Positions 43,823 through 53,020 of a stretch of 64,000 nt of DNA are shown piece by piece; the first letter of the stretch is position 1, and the number at the start of each line of letters is the position of its first letter. Origin of the DNA: an uncultured Flavobacteriaceae bacterium (lineage in GTDB: Bacteria; Bacteroidota; Bacteroidia; Flavobacteriales; Flavobacteriaceae); NCBI GenBank assembly GCA_947494325.1, contig CANLUS010000008.1, forward strand, positions 1-64,000, given 5' to 3'. Below the pieces are notes generated by a model, which ran no database searches, was not told where the DNA came from, and worked only from the letters and a program-made list of their open reading frames with translations. Made by a program: the position numbers and the translations under genes.

Positions 43823-46800
43823 ATGAAAATTAAAAAGATACTTGTTGCAAATAGAAGCGAGATAGCAATACGCGTGTTAAGAGCTTGTAACGAATTGAAT
43901 ATTAGTACTGTTGCTGTATATACTTATGAGGATAGGTATTCGCAGCATAGGTATAAGGCAGATGAGTCTTATCAGATAGGAGAAAATGATCAGCCTCTTA
44001 AACCGTATTTAGACATAGATGAAATCATCAAATTAGCAAAAGCTAAGAATGTCGATGCTATTCATCCTGGGTATGGTTTTTTATCCGAGAATTCAGATTT
44101 TGCACGTGCTTGTGCGGCCAACGATATTGTTTTTATTGGTCCAGATCCGGAAGTGATGGATGCACTCGGTGATAAAATTACTGCAAAAAAGATTGCAGTT
44201 AAATGTAAAGTGCCAATTATTGAGAGTAACAAAAAGAAATTAAGCTCACTAAAAGTGGCTCTGTCTGAGGCAGACTCCATCGGATATCCCTTGATGCTGA
44301 AAGCAGCTTCTGGTGGTGGCGGTAGGGGAATGCGTGTTGTGAGAAATTCGGAAGATTTAGAAGCTACCTTTGATTCTGCGCGTAACGAATCATTGAATGC
44401 ATTTGGTGATGACACTATGTTTCTAGAGAAATACGTTGAAGATCCGAAACATATTGAAGTTCAAATTGTTGCAGATAGACATGGTAATATTCGTCATCTA
44501 TTTGAAAGAGATTGTTCTGTGCAACGTCGTCATCAAAAAGTTGTGGAGGTAGCGCCATCTTATAATGTAAATGAACAGGTAAAACAAGATTTGTATGCAT
44601 ATGCTGTGCGGATAGCTGAAGAAGTTTCTTATAACAATATAGGTACCGTAGAATTTTTGTTAGATAAAGAAGATAATATCTATTTTATAGAGGTAAATCC
44701 TAGAATTCAGGTGGAACATACTGTCACCGAAATGGTAACAGGTATTGACTTGGTGAAAACACAAATTTTTGTAGCAGGTGGATATAAGTTATCTGATAAA
44801 CAGATTAAAATCTACGACCAAGAATCTTTAGCGACTTATGGTTTTGCGCTACAATGTCGATTAACTACCGAAGATCCTGAGAATAATTTCACCCCGGATT
44901 ATGGTACTGTTACGACGTATCGTAGTGCCTCTGGTATGGGTATTCGTTTAGATGCGGGGAGTATTTATCAATCGTATAGTGTGAGCCCGTTTTTCGATTC
45001 TATGTTGGTAAAAGTTTCTGCTCAAGGACGTACCTTGGATGGTGCGATACGTAAAATGAATCGTGCATTGAAGGAGTTTCGTATTAGAGGTGTTAAAACA
45101 AACATCCATTTTCTCCAAAATGTTATACAACATAAAACATTTAAAGAAGGAAAAGTAACAGTGAATTTTATTCAAAACACACCTTCCTTATTTAAAATTA
45201 AACTTCCACAAGATCGTACAACTAAAATTACCAAATATCTTGGTGAGATTATTGTAAATGGTAATTCTGATGTAAAGTTTAAAGACGACACAAAAATATT
45301 CAGAACAGCAAAAGTCCCTAAATTTAATATGGAAGATTACCCCAAAGGAACGAAAGATCTTTTGACGGAATTAGGGCCTGAAAAATTTTGTAATTGGCTT
45401 CAAAAAGAAAAGAAAATTCATTTTACGGATACTACAATGCGTGATGCGCATCAGTCATTATTAGCTACGCGTATGCGTACATATGATATGCTGAAAGTGG
45501 CTGAGAGTTTCGCTAAAAACCATCCAAATACTTTCAGTATGGAGGTTTGGGGAGGTGCTACTTTTGACGTTTGTTTGCGCTTTTTACATGAAAATCCATG
45601 GGCTCGTTTGCGAGAAATACGTAAGGCTGTACCGAATATCTTGTTGCAAATGCTCTTAAGAGGATCGAATGGTGTCGGTTATAAGGCATATCCAGATAAT
45701 TTGATTGAAAAGTTTGTAGAGAAATCTTGGGAAAACGGAATTGATATTTTTAGAATTTTTGATTCCTTAAATTGGGTAAAAGCAATGGAACCAAGTATGA
45801 AATATGTCAGAGAGAAAACTGGCGGAATTGCAGAAGCTGCTATCAGTTATACTGGCGATATTTTAGACGTTAACCAAACCAAATATAACCTTGCATATTA
45901 TACACAATTGGCGAAAGATTTAGAGAATGCAGGTGCTCATATGATCGCTATTAAAGATATGGCTGGTTTGCTTAAGCCGTATGCGGCGACAGAATTAGTA
46001 AAAGCATTAAAGGATACTGTAAATCTGCCAATACATTTACATACGCATGACACGTCATCTTTACAAACGGCTTCGTATTTAAAAGCTATTGAAGCTGGAG
46101 TTGATGTAGTAGATGTTGCCTTGGGCGGATTGTCAGGCTTAACGTCACAACCGAATTTCAATGCGGTGGTTGAAATGATGAAGTATGACAAAAGAGCGAA
46201 TGACTTTGATATTCATAAATTAAATGAGTTTTCTAACTATTGGGAAGATACGAGAGAATTATATTATCCATTTGAATCTGGTTTAAAAGCTGGTACGGCC
46301 GAAGTATTTCAACATGAAATTCCAGGTGGACAGTATTCAAATTTACGTCCTCAGGCGACTGCTTTAGGTTTAGGTGATCGTTTTGATGAGGTTAAGAAAA
46401 TGTATGCTGAGGTCAATACAATGTTCGGTAATTTAGTAAAAGTGACACCTAGCTCCAAAGTAGTTGGAGATATGGCAATTTTTATGGTGACAAATGATCT
46501 GACTCCAGAAGATGTGATGCAACGAGGAGATGAAATTTCATTCCCTGAATCAGTTATTAATTTTTTTAAGGGAGATTTAGGACAGCCCACTGGAGGCTTC
46601 CCTAAAAAATTACAAAAGATCATTTTAAAGAATAAAAAAGCATATAAAAATAGACCAAATGCTCATTTAGAACCTATTGACTTTGATGTAGAATATGAAG
46701 CGTTTCGAAAGAAATTTCAAAAAGGATTTACCAGAGATATTGAGTTTGAAGACTTTTTATCATATAGTTTATATCCTAAAGTTTTCGAACAAGCGCACGA

Positions 46801-47272
46801 AAAACACAAGTTATATGGAAGCTTGGCAACCATACCAACTGAGAATTTCTTCTACGGAATTAAGCGACGTCAAGAGGCACTTATTGAGTTACAGCCAGGA
46901 AAGACGATAGTCGTGAAGCTACTTTCAGTAAGTAGTGCCAATGAAGAAGGTATTCGAATCGTATTTTTCAAAGTAAATGGAGAAAATAGATATGTTGAGA
47001 TTAAAGACAAATCTCTTAAAATTAAATCGATAGAACATGTCAAAGCCGATGTCGAAGATGTGAATCAAGTGGGAGCACCGCTGCAAGGATCACTGTATAA
47101 AGTGCTGGTGAAAAAAGGAGATAAAATTCAAGAAAACGATCCGCTTTTTATCATTGAGGCCATGAAAATGGAGACAACGGTAACAGCAGTAAAGGCAGGA
47201 AAGGTGAAATCAGTAAACCTTATGGCCGGCGTTATGGTAAAACAAGATGATTTGATTTTGACCTTAGAATAG
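43823..47272 (+). CDS. pyc: pyruvate carboxylase
   Basis: 1149-aa single-chain biotin enzyme making oxaloacetate from pyruvate and bicarbonate. Domains in order: biotin carboxylase (1-450, with ATP-grasp GGGGRGMRVV), carboxyltransferase (about 530-830, DTTMRDAHQSLLATRMRT with metal ligands, HLHTHDT), the allosteric/PC-OADA region, and BCCP with biotinyl K1115 in EAMKMETT. Full length for the class. It is the second gene after the kinase-like protein. A bidirectional terminator follows at 47306-47344. Confidence 0.97.
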   Translation: MKIKKILVANRSEIAIRVLRACNELNISTVAVYTYEDRYSQHRYKADESYQIGENDQPLKPYLDIDEIIKLAKAKNVDAIHPGYGFLSENSDFARACAANDIVFIGPDPEVMDALGDKITAKKIAVKCKVPIIESNKKKLSSLKVALSEADSIGYPLMLKAASGGGGRGMRVVRNSEDLEATFDSARNESLNAFGDDTMFLEKYVEDPKHIEVQIVADRHGNIRHLFERDCSVQRRHQKVVEVAPSYNVNEQVKQDLYAYAVRIAEEVSYNNIGTVEFLLDKEDNIYFIEVNPRIQVEHTVTEMVTGIDLVKTQIFVAGGYKLSDKQIKIYDQESLATYGFALQCRLTTEDPENNFTPDYGTVTTYRSASGMGIRLDAGSIYQSYSVSPFFDSMLVKVSAQGRTLDGAIRKMNRALKEFRIRGVKTNIHFLQNVIQHKTFKEGKVTVNFIQNTPSLFKIKLPQDRTTKITKYLGEIIVNGNSDVKFKDDTKIFRTAKVPKFNMEDYPKGTKDLLTELGPEKFCNWLQKEKKIHFTDTTMRDAHQSLLATRMRTYDMLKVAESFAKNHPNTFSMEVWGGATFDVCLRFLHENPWARLREIRKAVPNILLQMLLRGSNGVGYKAYPDNLIEKFVEKSWENGIDIFRIFDSLNWVKAMEPSMKYVREKTGGIAEAAISYTGDILDVNQTKYNLAYYTQLAKDLENAGAHMIAIKDMAGLLKPYAATELVKALKDTVNLPIHLHTHDTSSLQTASYLKAIEAGVDVVDVALGGLSGLTSQPNFNAVVEMMKYDKRANDFDIHKLNEFSNYWEDTRELYYPFESGLKAGTAEVFQHEIPGGQYSNLRPQATALGLGDRFDEVKKMYAEVNTMFGNLVKVTPSSKVVGDMAIFMVTNDLTPEDVMQRGDEISFPESVINFFKGDLGQPTGGFPKKLQKIILKNKKAYKNRPNAHLEPIDFDVEYEAFRKKFQKGFTRDIEFEDFLSYSLYPKVFEQAHEKHKLYGSLATIPTENFFYGIKRRQEALIELQPGKTIVVKLLSVSSANEEGIRIVFFKVNGENRYVEIKDKSLKIKSIEHVKADVEDVNQVGAPLQGSLYKVLVKKGDKIQENDPLFIIEAMKMETTVTAVKAGKVKSVNLMAGVMVKQDDLILTLE

Positions 47273-47305
47273 CTTGGTATTTTTCAAGTAGACTACACTA
47301 ATCGA

Positions 47306-47344
47306 AAAAATAGCTTACCAGAATATTCTAGTAAGCTATTTTTT
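47306..47344. terminator. bidirectional intrinsic terminator after pyc
   Basis: AAATAGCTTAC and GTAAGCTATTT form an 11-bp stem (47308-47318 with 47331-47341) with A and T runs outside. It serves pyc and the convergent S1/P1 nuclease gene. Confidence 0.87.
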
Positions 47345-48125
47345 ATCCAAAAATATCGTTTAAAAGCTTTGCAAGTCTAATACCACCTTTTTGTAGTTGT
47401 GTTCTTACCGTATCAAAGTGATCATAAGAATATTTATAGCGTAAATTTTCACCCACTTTCACAGATTCATATGTCTTTTTCGTTAATGTTCGGGTGTCAT
47501 TTACCCAGTCAATAATACTTCCTTTTTGGATCGCCTTTACTTGTTCTTTAGATAAGTCTTCGGCATTATTTGCTAGTTCAACATAACTCATTTTCCATTC
47601 CTCAATCATGTTTTCATCCCAAACCCTATGTAAATTGGTGCCTTTGCCAAACCATTGTACTTGGATAGTATTACCGCCTTTATCTTCGGCTCTTCCGATA
47701 TGCATCGGTTGATGTAAGTCACCTAAAAAATGCACCAACATTTTGAGAAAAAAGACTTTATCTTCAGTAGAACTAGTTTTACTTTTTAAAACGTCGAGGC
47801 ATTTTTGAATTCCAGTAATAATATCACCTTTCGGGTTTTTCTCTGATTCTTCATAACTCACGTCGAAGGGCATATTCACATAATGCCAGGAATAATATTT
47901 GTCATACTTTCGATCAGATTTAATTTGATCTGCAAACGTAGACACGAAAGCAAGACTTTCTCCTTTCAATAATTTGTCAATCTTTTTCTTCGCTTTTTTC
48001 GTCAAATGCATTTCAGCAATTTTACCCGTAGTTCGATGCCCGGTAGGTCCCCAAAAGGGTTTGGCATTCGTCAAAGGAGTTACGTTTAAAAATCCGATAA
48101 GAAGTAATACAATAGTAACTTTCAT
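47343..48125 (-). CDS. S1/P1 nuclease family protein, exported
   Basis: 260-aa zinc nuclease (class I, three Zn) cutting single-stranded DNA/RNA or nucleotide 3'-phosphates. The signal peptide ends near TNA and the mature protein begins KPFWGPTGHR; the tryptophan is normally a zinc ligand through its amino terminus. Further ligands: STFADQI, SWHYVN, HFLGDLHQPMHIG and NLHRVWD. All expected His and Asp residues appear. In marine flavobacteria such enzymes likely scavenge phosphate and bases from nucleic acids. Divergent from the SPFH operon. Confidence 0.92.
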   Translation of the reverse strand: MKVTIVLLLIGFLNVTPLTNAKPFWGPTGHRTTGKIAEMHLTKKAKKKIDKLLKGESLAFVSTFADQIKSDRKYDKYYSWHYVNMPFDVSYEESEKNPKGDIITGIQKCLDVLKSKTSSTEDKVFFLKMLVHFLGDLHQPMHIGRAEDKGGNTIQVQWFGKGTNLHRVWDENMIEEWKMSYVELANNAEDLSKEQVKAIQKGSIIDWVNDTRTLTKKTYESVKVGENLRYKYSYDHFDTVRTQLQKGGIRLAKLLNDIFG

Positions 48126-48168
48126 TTATTTATTTTTTGCTAAAATATAAAATATGTTTGTTAAAATA

Positions 48169-48201
48169 TTTGGAAATCTAAAAAAAAATGTTATATCTTT
48201 G
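48169..48201 (+). promoter_or_regulatory. promoter of the SPFH operon
   Basis: TTTG (48169-48172) and TATCTTTG (48194-48201) with a 21-bp spacer match the Bacteroidota promoter. A run of nine A lies in the spacer, which might affect strength. The first ATG is at 48256. Confidence 0.65.
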
Positions 48202-48255
48202 TGATATCAAAATAATATCATTATAATTCATTAATCAAATTTAAAACTAACTATC

Positions 48256-49116
48256 ATGAAACAAGAAAACACAATTGTCCCTGCAAATGGTTATTCAATG
48301 CTATTTCTATTTTTGATCTTATTCTTTGGCGGTATTGCTGCTTTAATAGTAGTGCGCATGCCAATATTTGTTTTGTCAATTCTTTTTGCATTAGTAATGG
48401 CTCCAGGGTTTATTATGGTTCAGCCAAATAACTCAAGAGTACTATTACTTTTTGGAAAATACATTGGTACTGTTAAGAAAAATGGCTTTTACTGGGTAAA
48501 TCCTTTTTACACAAAAAAGAAAGTATCGTTAAGAGCAAGTAACTTCGATAGTGAACGATTAAAAGTAAACGATAAATTAGGAAACCCTATTATGATAAGT
48601 ACCATTTTAGTTTGGAAAGTATTAGATACCTATAAGGCAGCCTTTGACGTTGATAATTACGAAAACTTTGTACGTGTTCAAACCGACGCTGCAGTACGAA
48701 AATTAGCGAGTATGTATCCATATGATAATTTTGCTGATGAAGGCCATGAAGAAGATATTACCTTGCGCTCTAGTGTGAATGAAGTGAGTGAGGCTCTTGA
48801 AAAAGAATTGGAAGAACGATTGTCTATTGCAGGAATTCAGGTATTAGAAGCGCGGATTGGTTACTTGGCCTATGCACAAGAAATTGCGAACGCTATGTTA
48901 AAACGTCAGCAAGCTACAGCAATTGTTGCGGCCAGACATAAAATTGTAGAAGGAGCAGTAAGTATGGTAGAAATGGCACTCGAAGAATTGGGAAAGAAAG
49001 ATATTATCGAGTTAGATGAAGAACGTAAGGCTGCAATGGTAAGTAATTTAATGGTAATACTATGTGGAGATAAAGATGCTTCCCCTGTACTAAATACCGG
49101 AACCTTAAATCAATAA
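48256..49116 (+). CDS. SPFH (stomatin/prohibitin-like) domain membrane protein
   Basis: 286 aa with two N-terminal hydrophobic segments (about 13-32 and 34-52), then an SPFH domain (FIMVQPNNSRVLLLFGKYIG onward to about 200). A helical coiled region follows (LEKELEERLSIAGIQVLEARIGYLAYAQEIANA). SPFH proteins form membrane rings that scaffold proteases and lipid domains. No NfeD partner is adjacent, unlike many slipin operons. The short C-terminus suggests a cytosolic cap. It heads an operon of very small genes and is followed after 2 bp by the 59-codon gene. Confidence 0.88.
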   Translation: MKQENTIVPANGYSMLFLFLILFFGGIAALIVVRMPIFVLSILFALVMAPGFIMVQPNNSRVLLLFGKYIGTVKKNGFYWVNPFYTKKKVSLRASNFDSERLKVNDKLGNPIMISTILVWKVLDTYKAAFDVDNYENFVRVQTDAAVRKLASMYPYDNFADEGHEEDITLRSSVNEVSEALEKELEERLSIAGIQVLEARIGYLAYAQEIANAMLKRQQATAIVAARHKIVEGAVSMVEMALEELGKKDIIELDEERKAAMVSNLMVILCGDKDASPVLNTGTLNQ

Positions 49117-49118
49117 AT

Positions 49119-49298
49119 ATGAACGATAATCAAATAAAAGCAATTGCAATTGGTTCGGCCTTAGGAACCAGTTTTGGCTCGACGATTGGAGTGATTTTTG
49201 GAGATATTGTAATGGGAGTCACCTTCGGCGGTATCATCGGATTAATTATTGGAGTGCTGATAAGTACGTTTGTTTTGAACGATAAAGACGAGAAATGA
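49119..49298 (+). CDS. 59-aa glycine-zipper membrane protein
   Basis: It begins MNDNQIKAIAIGSALG and ends FVLNDKDEK, with two hydrophobic glycine-rich stretches of about 20 residues each and a charged tail (positions approximate). Starts 2 bp after the SPFH stop; its TGA overlaps the next ATG (ATGA, 49295-49298). The glycine spacing suggests helix packing and possible oligomer formation. Function unknown. The tight coupling on both sides supports a real gene. Confidence 0.75.
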   Translation: MNDNQIKAIAIGSALGTSFGSTIGVIFGDIVMGVTFGGIIGLIIGVLISTFVLNDKDEK

Positions 49299-49759
49299 AA
49301 GATAAGTTTCAATTTGTAAATGGTCATGTGACGCTGTCAAATGATATTCTTGAAGTTGACAAGTCATTTCGAATAAAAGAAGATAATATGTTGTTTTACG
49401 GTGTTGCATCAATTTCAATAGTCGCAACTTTTGTGGATAAGGTTATCAATTTCAATTCGATTGTTGGCCTTTGGGGATATTTAAAATTAGGCCTTTATGG
49501 AATGGCAATATTATTCATATTGTATTCGGTTTATAATTTAATTTTTAAGAAGCATTGGTCAAATAAAATTGAAATAAATGAAATTTCTATTGTTGATGTA
49601 GATAACGACGAGGAAAACAAGTTTGTAACAGAAATCACAATATCAACAAATACAAAGAGGGAAAAAGTAATAAAATTTAGAAAACTTGAAAACCAAGTTG
49701 AACCGTTTTTACAGTCTTTGAAAAGAAGAAATGCTAGAATAGAAGTAAAATATCATTAA
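49295..49759 (+). CDS. small two-helix membrane protein of unknown function
   Basis: 154 aa. A polar N-terminus of about 25 residues is followed by two hydrophobic helices (about 29-46 and 60-82) and a hydrophilic C-terminal half with NEISIVDVDNDEEN and a basic end. It resembles bacterial PH-like or DUF-type two-helix proteins, but I do not recognise the family. Translationally coupled to the 59-codon gene and followed by the DUF4177-like gene 1 bp later. Confidence 0.75.
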   Translation: MKDKFQFVNGHVTLSNDILEVDKSFRIKEDNMLFYGVASISIVATFVDKVINFNSIVGLWGYLKLGLYGMAILFILYSVYNLIFKKHWSNKIEINEISIVDVDNDEENKFVTEITISTNTKREKVIKFRKLENQVEPFLQSLKRRNARIEVKYH

Positions 49760-49760
49760 A

Positions 49761-49928
49761 ATGAAAGAATATAAAGTAGTAAAACCTAAATTAGGTTGGA
49801 GAAATACCACAGAGAAATTAGAGGAAATCTTAAATAAGTATGCGAAAGAAGGTTGGGCGTTGAATGCCATTGTATCAAACCAGCATGTAATAGCGCATAT
49901 CGTTCTTGAGAGAAATAAAAACAGGTAG
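49761..49928 (+). CDS. 55-aa DUF4177-like protein
   Basis: Begins MKEYKVVKPKLGW; LEEILNKYAKEGWALNAI follows, which is the core of DUF4177 (a small 'Y.V' strand plus 'L...GW.L' helix-strand pattern). Starts one base after the preceding stop. Proteins of this domain are small, cytosolic and of unknown function. Confidence 0.75.
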   Translation: MKEYKVVKPKLGWRNTTEKLEEILNKYAKEGWALNAIVSNQHVIAHIVLERNKNR

Positions 49929-49964
49929 AGGACTAGTGCCTTTCACAAATAATAAACAAAATAA

Positions 49965-50027
49965 ATGATTATAGTAATAATAATAACAGTTACAACGGCA
50001 ATTGGGTTACTTCTTAATTTTTTGTAA
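49965..50027 (+). CDS. possible 20-aa hydrophobic micropeptide
   Basis: ATG at 49965, TAA at 50025-50027, immediately followed by the ATG of the next gene (50028). All but a few residues are hydrophobic (MIIVIIIT...LLLNFL), which would span the membrane once. It lies in a 99-bp gap of an otherwise tightly packed operon. It may only couple translation of the next gene. Shown as tentative. Confidence 0.35.
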   Translation: MIIVIIITVTTAIGLLLNFL

Positions 50028-50546
50028 ATGAGAATATTTAAGGAAGAACAACGATTTACACAACTATGGCTACATATATTGCTGGTAGTGAGCTTCATTG
50101 TGCCAATAGTTTTGGTTGTAAATGAATATGTAAAACGGGAACATAAAGATACAGAAGCATCACTAGGACTAATCGTTGTTATGATTTCAATTTTATTGGT
50201 TTACGGACTTATTTTTTCCTTGAAATTAAAAACTAAAATTGATGAATTAGGAATTCATTTTAGATTTGTACCCTTCCATTTTAAAAAAAGAACGATTAGT
50301 TGGTCGGCTATTGAAAAAGCTTATATTAGAAATTATGAACCTATTTCAGAATATGGAGGATGGGGAATGAAAGGCGGTAAATTGTGGAATAAAGATAAAG
50401 GATTAGCTTACAATGTAAAAGGAGATATTGGTTTGCAACTAGAGTTAAAAAGCGGTAAAAAAATACTGATTGGTACTCAAAAACAAGAAGAAATGAAAAG
50501 GGTATTGCAAACGTATAATAGTAAATTTGTGAATTCAATTGAATAA
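50028..50546 (+). CDS. membrane protein with PH-like C-terminal domain
   Basis: 172 aa. Two hydrophobic helices (about 13-33 and 45-65) precede a soluble domain. KLKTKIDELGIHFRF, TISWSAIEKAYI and a closing KKILIGTQKQEEM form the strand-helix pattern of bacterial PH-like (bPH/DUF6141-type) domains. Such domains are membrane-peripheral and of unknown ligand. The stop overlaps the next ATG by one base. Confidence 0.75.
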   Translation: MRIFKEEQRFTQLWLHILLVVSFIVPIVLVVNEYVKREHKDTEASLGLIVVMISILLVYGLIFSLKLKTKIDELGIHFRFVPFHFKKRTISWSAIEKAYIRNYEPISEYGGWGMKGGKLWNKDKGLAYNVKGDIGLQLELKSGKKILIGTQKQEEMKRVLQTYNSKFVNSIE

Positions 50547-50722
50547 TGGCAAAGAAAAAGGCATTTGCATTACGGATTAATGAAGATATGCTCAAAGCTA
50601 TCGAAAAATGGGCTGCGGACGAGTTTCGCAGTACCAATGGACAGTTAGAATGGATGCTAAATCAAAGTTTGAAAGACGCGAAACGTCTACCAAAAAACAA
50701 GGATAATAACGAAAAAAATTAA
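50546..50722 (+). CDS. Arc-type ribbon-helix-helix DNA-binding protein
   Basis: 58 aa, MAKKKAFALRINEDML then helix AIEKWAADEFRS and NGQLEWMLNQSLKDA. The short basic beta strand followed by two helices is the RHH fold of Arc/MetJ-like proteins; residues in FALRIN would contact DNA in a dimer. RHH genes behind SPFH genes are recurrent in Bacteroidota. It may autoregulate this operon; I did not identify an operator. Confidence 0.8.
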   Translation: MAKKKAFALRINEDMLKAIEKWAADEFRSTNGQLEWMLNQSLKDAKRLPKNKDNNEKN

Positions 50723-50746
50723 GAGAATTTTCACATATTTTTATTC

Positions 50747-50754
50747 TATATTTG
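50747..50754 (+). promoter_or_regulatory. -7 promoter element TATATTTG for the DUF5916 gene
   Basis: A perfect TAnnTTTG box 18 bases before the ATG at 50773. It overlaps the alternative TTG start at 50752, which is therefore rejected. Confidence 0.55.
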
Positions 50755-50772
50755 ATCCAGTCAACTAGTGGA

Positions 50773-52992
50773 ATGAAAAACACCCTTACCCTACTATATG
50801 TAGCCTTTTTTGTAGTGGCTTATTCAGCAGCGCAAAACAAAACATTTACTGTAAAATATATCAATACTCCTATTAAGGTCGATGGAACATTAGACGAAAC
50901 TCCTTGGAATTCGGCAGAACCTGCAAAAGATTTTTGGCAATATTTTCCATCCGATGATAGACAAGCAAAACAGCAAGCAATCATTAAAATGTTGTTTGAT
51001 GATAAAACCTTGTATGTTGGTATAAAAGTAAATTCCTCCGGTAAAGATTATGTTATTCCTTCATTACGTCGTGACTTTAGAGCTGGTGGCAGTGATAATA
51101 TTACCCTCATGTTTGATACTTTTAATGATGGAAATAATGCCTTTCTTTTTGGTACCAACTCGTACGGAGTATTACGTGAAGCCCTTGTGTCTGGCGGAGG
51201 TACGAATTTGAGAGGTTTTGATACCAGTTGGGACACAAAATGGATCGGTGAGAGTAAAGTATATGATGGTTATTATATTGCTGAATGGGCCATACCTTTA
51301 TCTGCATTTAAATATAAAGAAGGTGAGACTAAATGGCGTTTTAATAGTTATCATTTTGATACCCAAGATAACGAGCGTAATACGTGGATGAATATTCCTC
51401 AAAATCAATTTATTTTTAATCTGGCCTACATGGGTGATATGATTTTCGAAAAGCCACTAGGAAAATCAAAATCCCCAATTTCTTTAATTCCATATATTAA
51501 TACTGGAAGTTTTAAAGACTTTGAAAATAATACAAGTGAGACGCCTTTTAAAGTAGGTGGAGATGCTAAATTCACCATAGGAAATAGCCTCAATTTAGAT
51601 GTCACTTTTAATCCGGATTTTTCGCAAGTTGAAGTCGATCAGCAGGTCACTAATCTTACTCGGTTTAGTATTGCCTTACCAGAAAGACGTCAGTTTTTTG
51701 TTGAAAATAGTGATCTATTTGGTGACTTTGGAGACAATAGAGACTCGAGAACCTTTTTCTCTAGACGTATTGGAATTGCTGAAGATGTTGATGGAAATAC
51801 CATAGAAAATGACATCATTGCTGGAGCTCGCTTAAGCGGAAAATTAAATAATAATTTTCGAGTAGGTTTATTAAATATTCAAACCGAAGAAGATGAGTTA
51901 AATGAAATTGCAGCGACGAATAATACAGTATTGGCATTACAACATAAATTATTTAGTCGCTCGAATTTGAGTTTTTTATTCATTAATAAACAAGCCACTA
52001 AAGACTACGATTTTTTGAATGATGACGATGACGAAGATGATAATAATACCTATAATAGAGTTATTGGTTTAGATTATAATTTAGCTTCGAGAGATAATAC
52101 CTGGACCGGGAAGTATTTTATACATAAGTCTTTTTCACCTAACTTAAATGACAACGATTATTCTTTAGGACATTCAACGCAGTACAATAGTAGATTCTTT
52201 AATGCAAGATTAAGCAATGTGTACGTTGGAGAAGATTTTAATTCGGAATTGGGTTTCGTTAGACGAACGGATATCTTTAAGGCAGTCTTAGATCTAGAAT
52301 TGAATTTTTGGCCAAAAAAAGGAAGTTTTAATAGACATAGTCTTTCTTTCTTACCAATTGTTATTTTAAGTCCGAATGGCTTAAACGGAGGTGTGACTGA
52401 TAGATTAAATGTTTTAAGGTGGCAGAGTAATTTCAAAAACCAAGCACAATTATCGGCAAGAATTGCGCATCGATACACATTTCTTTTCGATAGAGATTTT
52501 GATCCGACAAGCACAGATGATGCCTTGGCATTACCATTAGGATCTAAATATGATTATACAGATTTTCAGGTTGAATATCAGTCTGATATGCGTAAAAAAC
52601 TCTTTTATACATTGGAAACTTCTTATGGAGATTTTTATAACGGAACAAAGTTTTCTTTTGAAGGCCAATTTAGATACAGAGTGCAGCCTTACTTTTTTGC
52701 ATCTGCTCAAGTGAATTATGATCAAATAGATTTACCCAACCCTTTTCCAGATGCTTCAATATGGTTAATAGGTCCTAGATTCGATGTAACTTTCAACAAA
52801 AAAATATTTTGGACCACCTTTGTACAATACAGTAACCAACGAGATAATTTGGGCGTGAATGCGAGATTACAATGGCGTTTCAAACCATTATCCGATTTAT
52901 TCATAGTCTATAACGATAATTATTTTGTCAACGAGTTCTCACCGAGAAGTAGGTCACTCGCATTAAAGTTAACCTATTGGCTTAGTATTTAA
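50773..52992 (+). CDS. DUF5916 outer-membrane protein with carbohydrate-binding-like N-terminus
   Basis: 739 aa from the ATG at 50773. Signal peptide ending YSAAQ. Residues about 30-200 resemble a family 9 carbohydrate-binding module (VDGTLDETPWNSAEPAKDF, TLYVGIKV, WDTKWIGE). The remaining 500 residues form the DUF5916 outer-membrane barrel, opening with FNPDFSQVEVDQQVTNLTRF and ending LALKLTYWLSI. An acidic loop (residues about 418-426, DDDDEDD) is inserted in the barrel. Function unknown; often linked to polymer degradation in marine Bacteroidota. The M14 peptidase gene follows after 28 bp. Confidence 0.88.
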   Translation: MKNTLTLLYVAFFVVAYSAAQNKTFTVKYINTPIKVDGTLDETPWNSAEPAKDFWQYFPSDDRQAKQQAIIKMLFDDKTLYVGIKVNSSGKDYVIPSLRRDFRAGGSDNITLMFDTFNDGNNAFLFGTNSYGVLREALVSGGGTNLRGFDTSWDTKWIGESKVYDGYYIAEWAIPLSAFKYKEGETKWRFNSYHFDTQDNERNTWMNIPQNQFIFNLAYMGDMIFEKPLGKSKSPISLIPYINTGSFKDFENNTSETPFKVGGDAKFTIGNSLNLDVTFNPDFSQVEVDQQVTNLTRFSIALPERRQFFVENSDLFGDFGDNRDSRTFFSRRIGIAEDVDGNTIENDIIAGARLSGKLNNNFRVGLLNIQTEEDELNEIAATNNTVLALQHKLFSRSNLSFLFINKQATKDYDFLNDDDDEDDNNTYNRVIGLDYNLASRDNTWTGKYFIHKSFSPNLNDNDYSLGHSTQYNSRFFNARLSNVYVGEDFNSELGFVRRTDIFKAVLDLELNFWPKKGSFNRHSLSFLPIVILSPNGLNGGVTDRLNVLRWQSNFKNQAQLSARIAHRYTFLFDRDFDPTSTDDALALPLGSKYDYTDFQVEYQSDMRKKLFYTLETSYGDFYNGTKFSFEGQFRYRVQPYFFASAQVNYDQIDLPNPFPDASIWLIGPRFDVTFNKKIFWTTFVQYSNQRDNLGVNARLQWRFKPLSDLFIVYNDNYFVNEFSPRSRSLALKLTYWLSI

Positions 52993-53020
52993 TATATTTA
53001 TATTCTCAAATCAATATACA

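Noticed and set aside
46351-46623. Minus-strand ORF within pyruvate carboxylase
   Set aside because: Lies fully inside a well-supported gene; typical frame shadow.
50752-50772. TTG start for the DUF5916 gene
   Set aside because: It falls inside the TATATTTG promoter box, and the ATG at 50773 gives a proper signal peptide.
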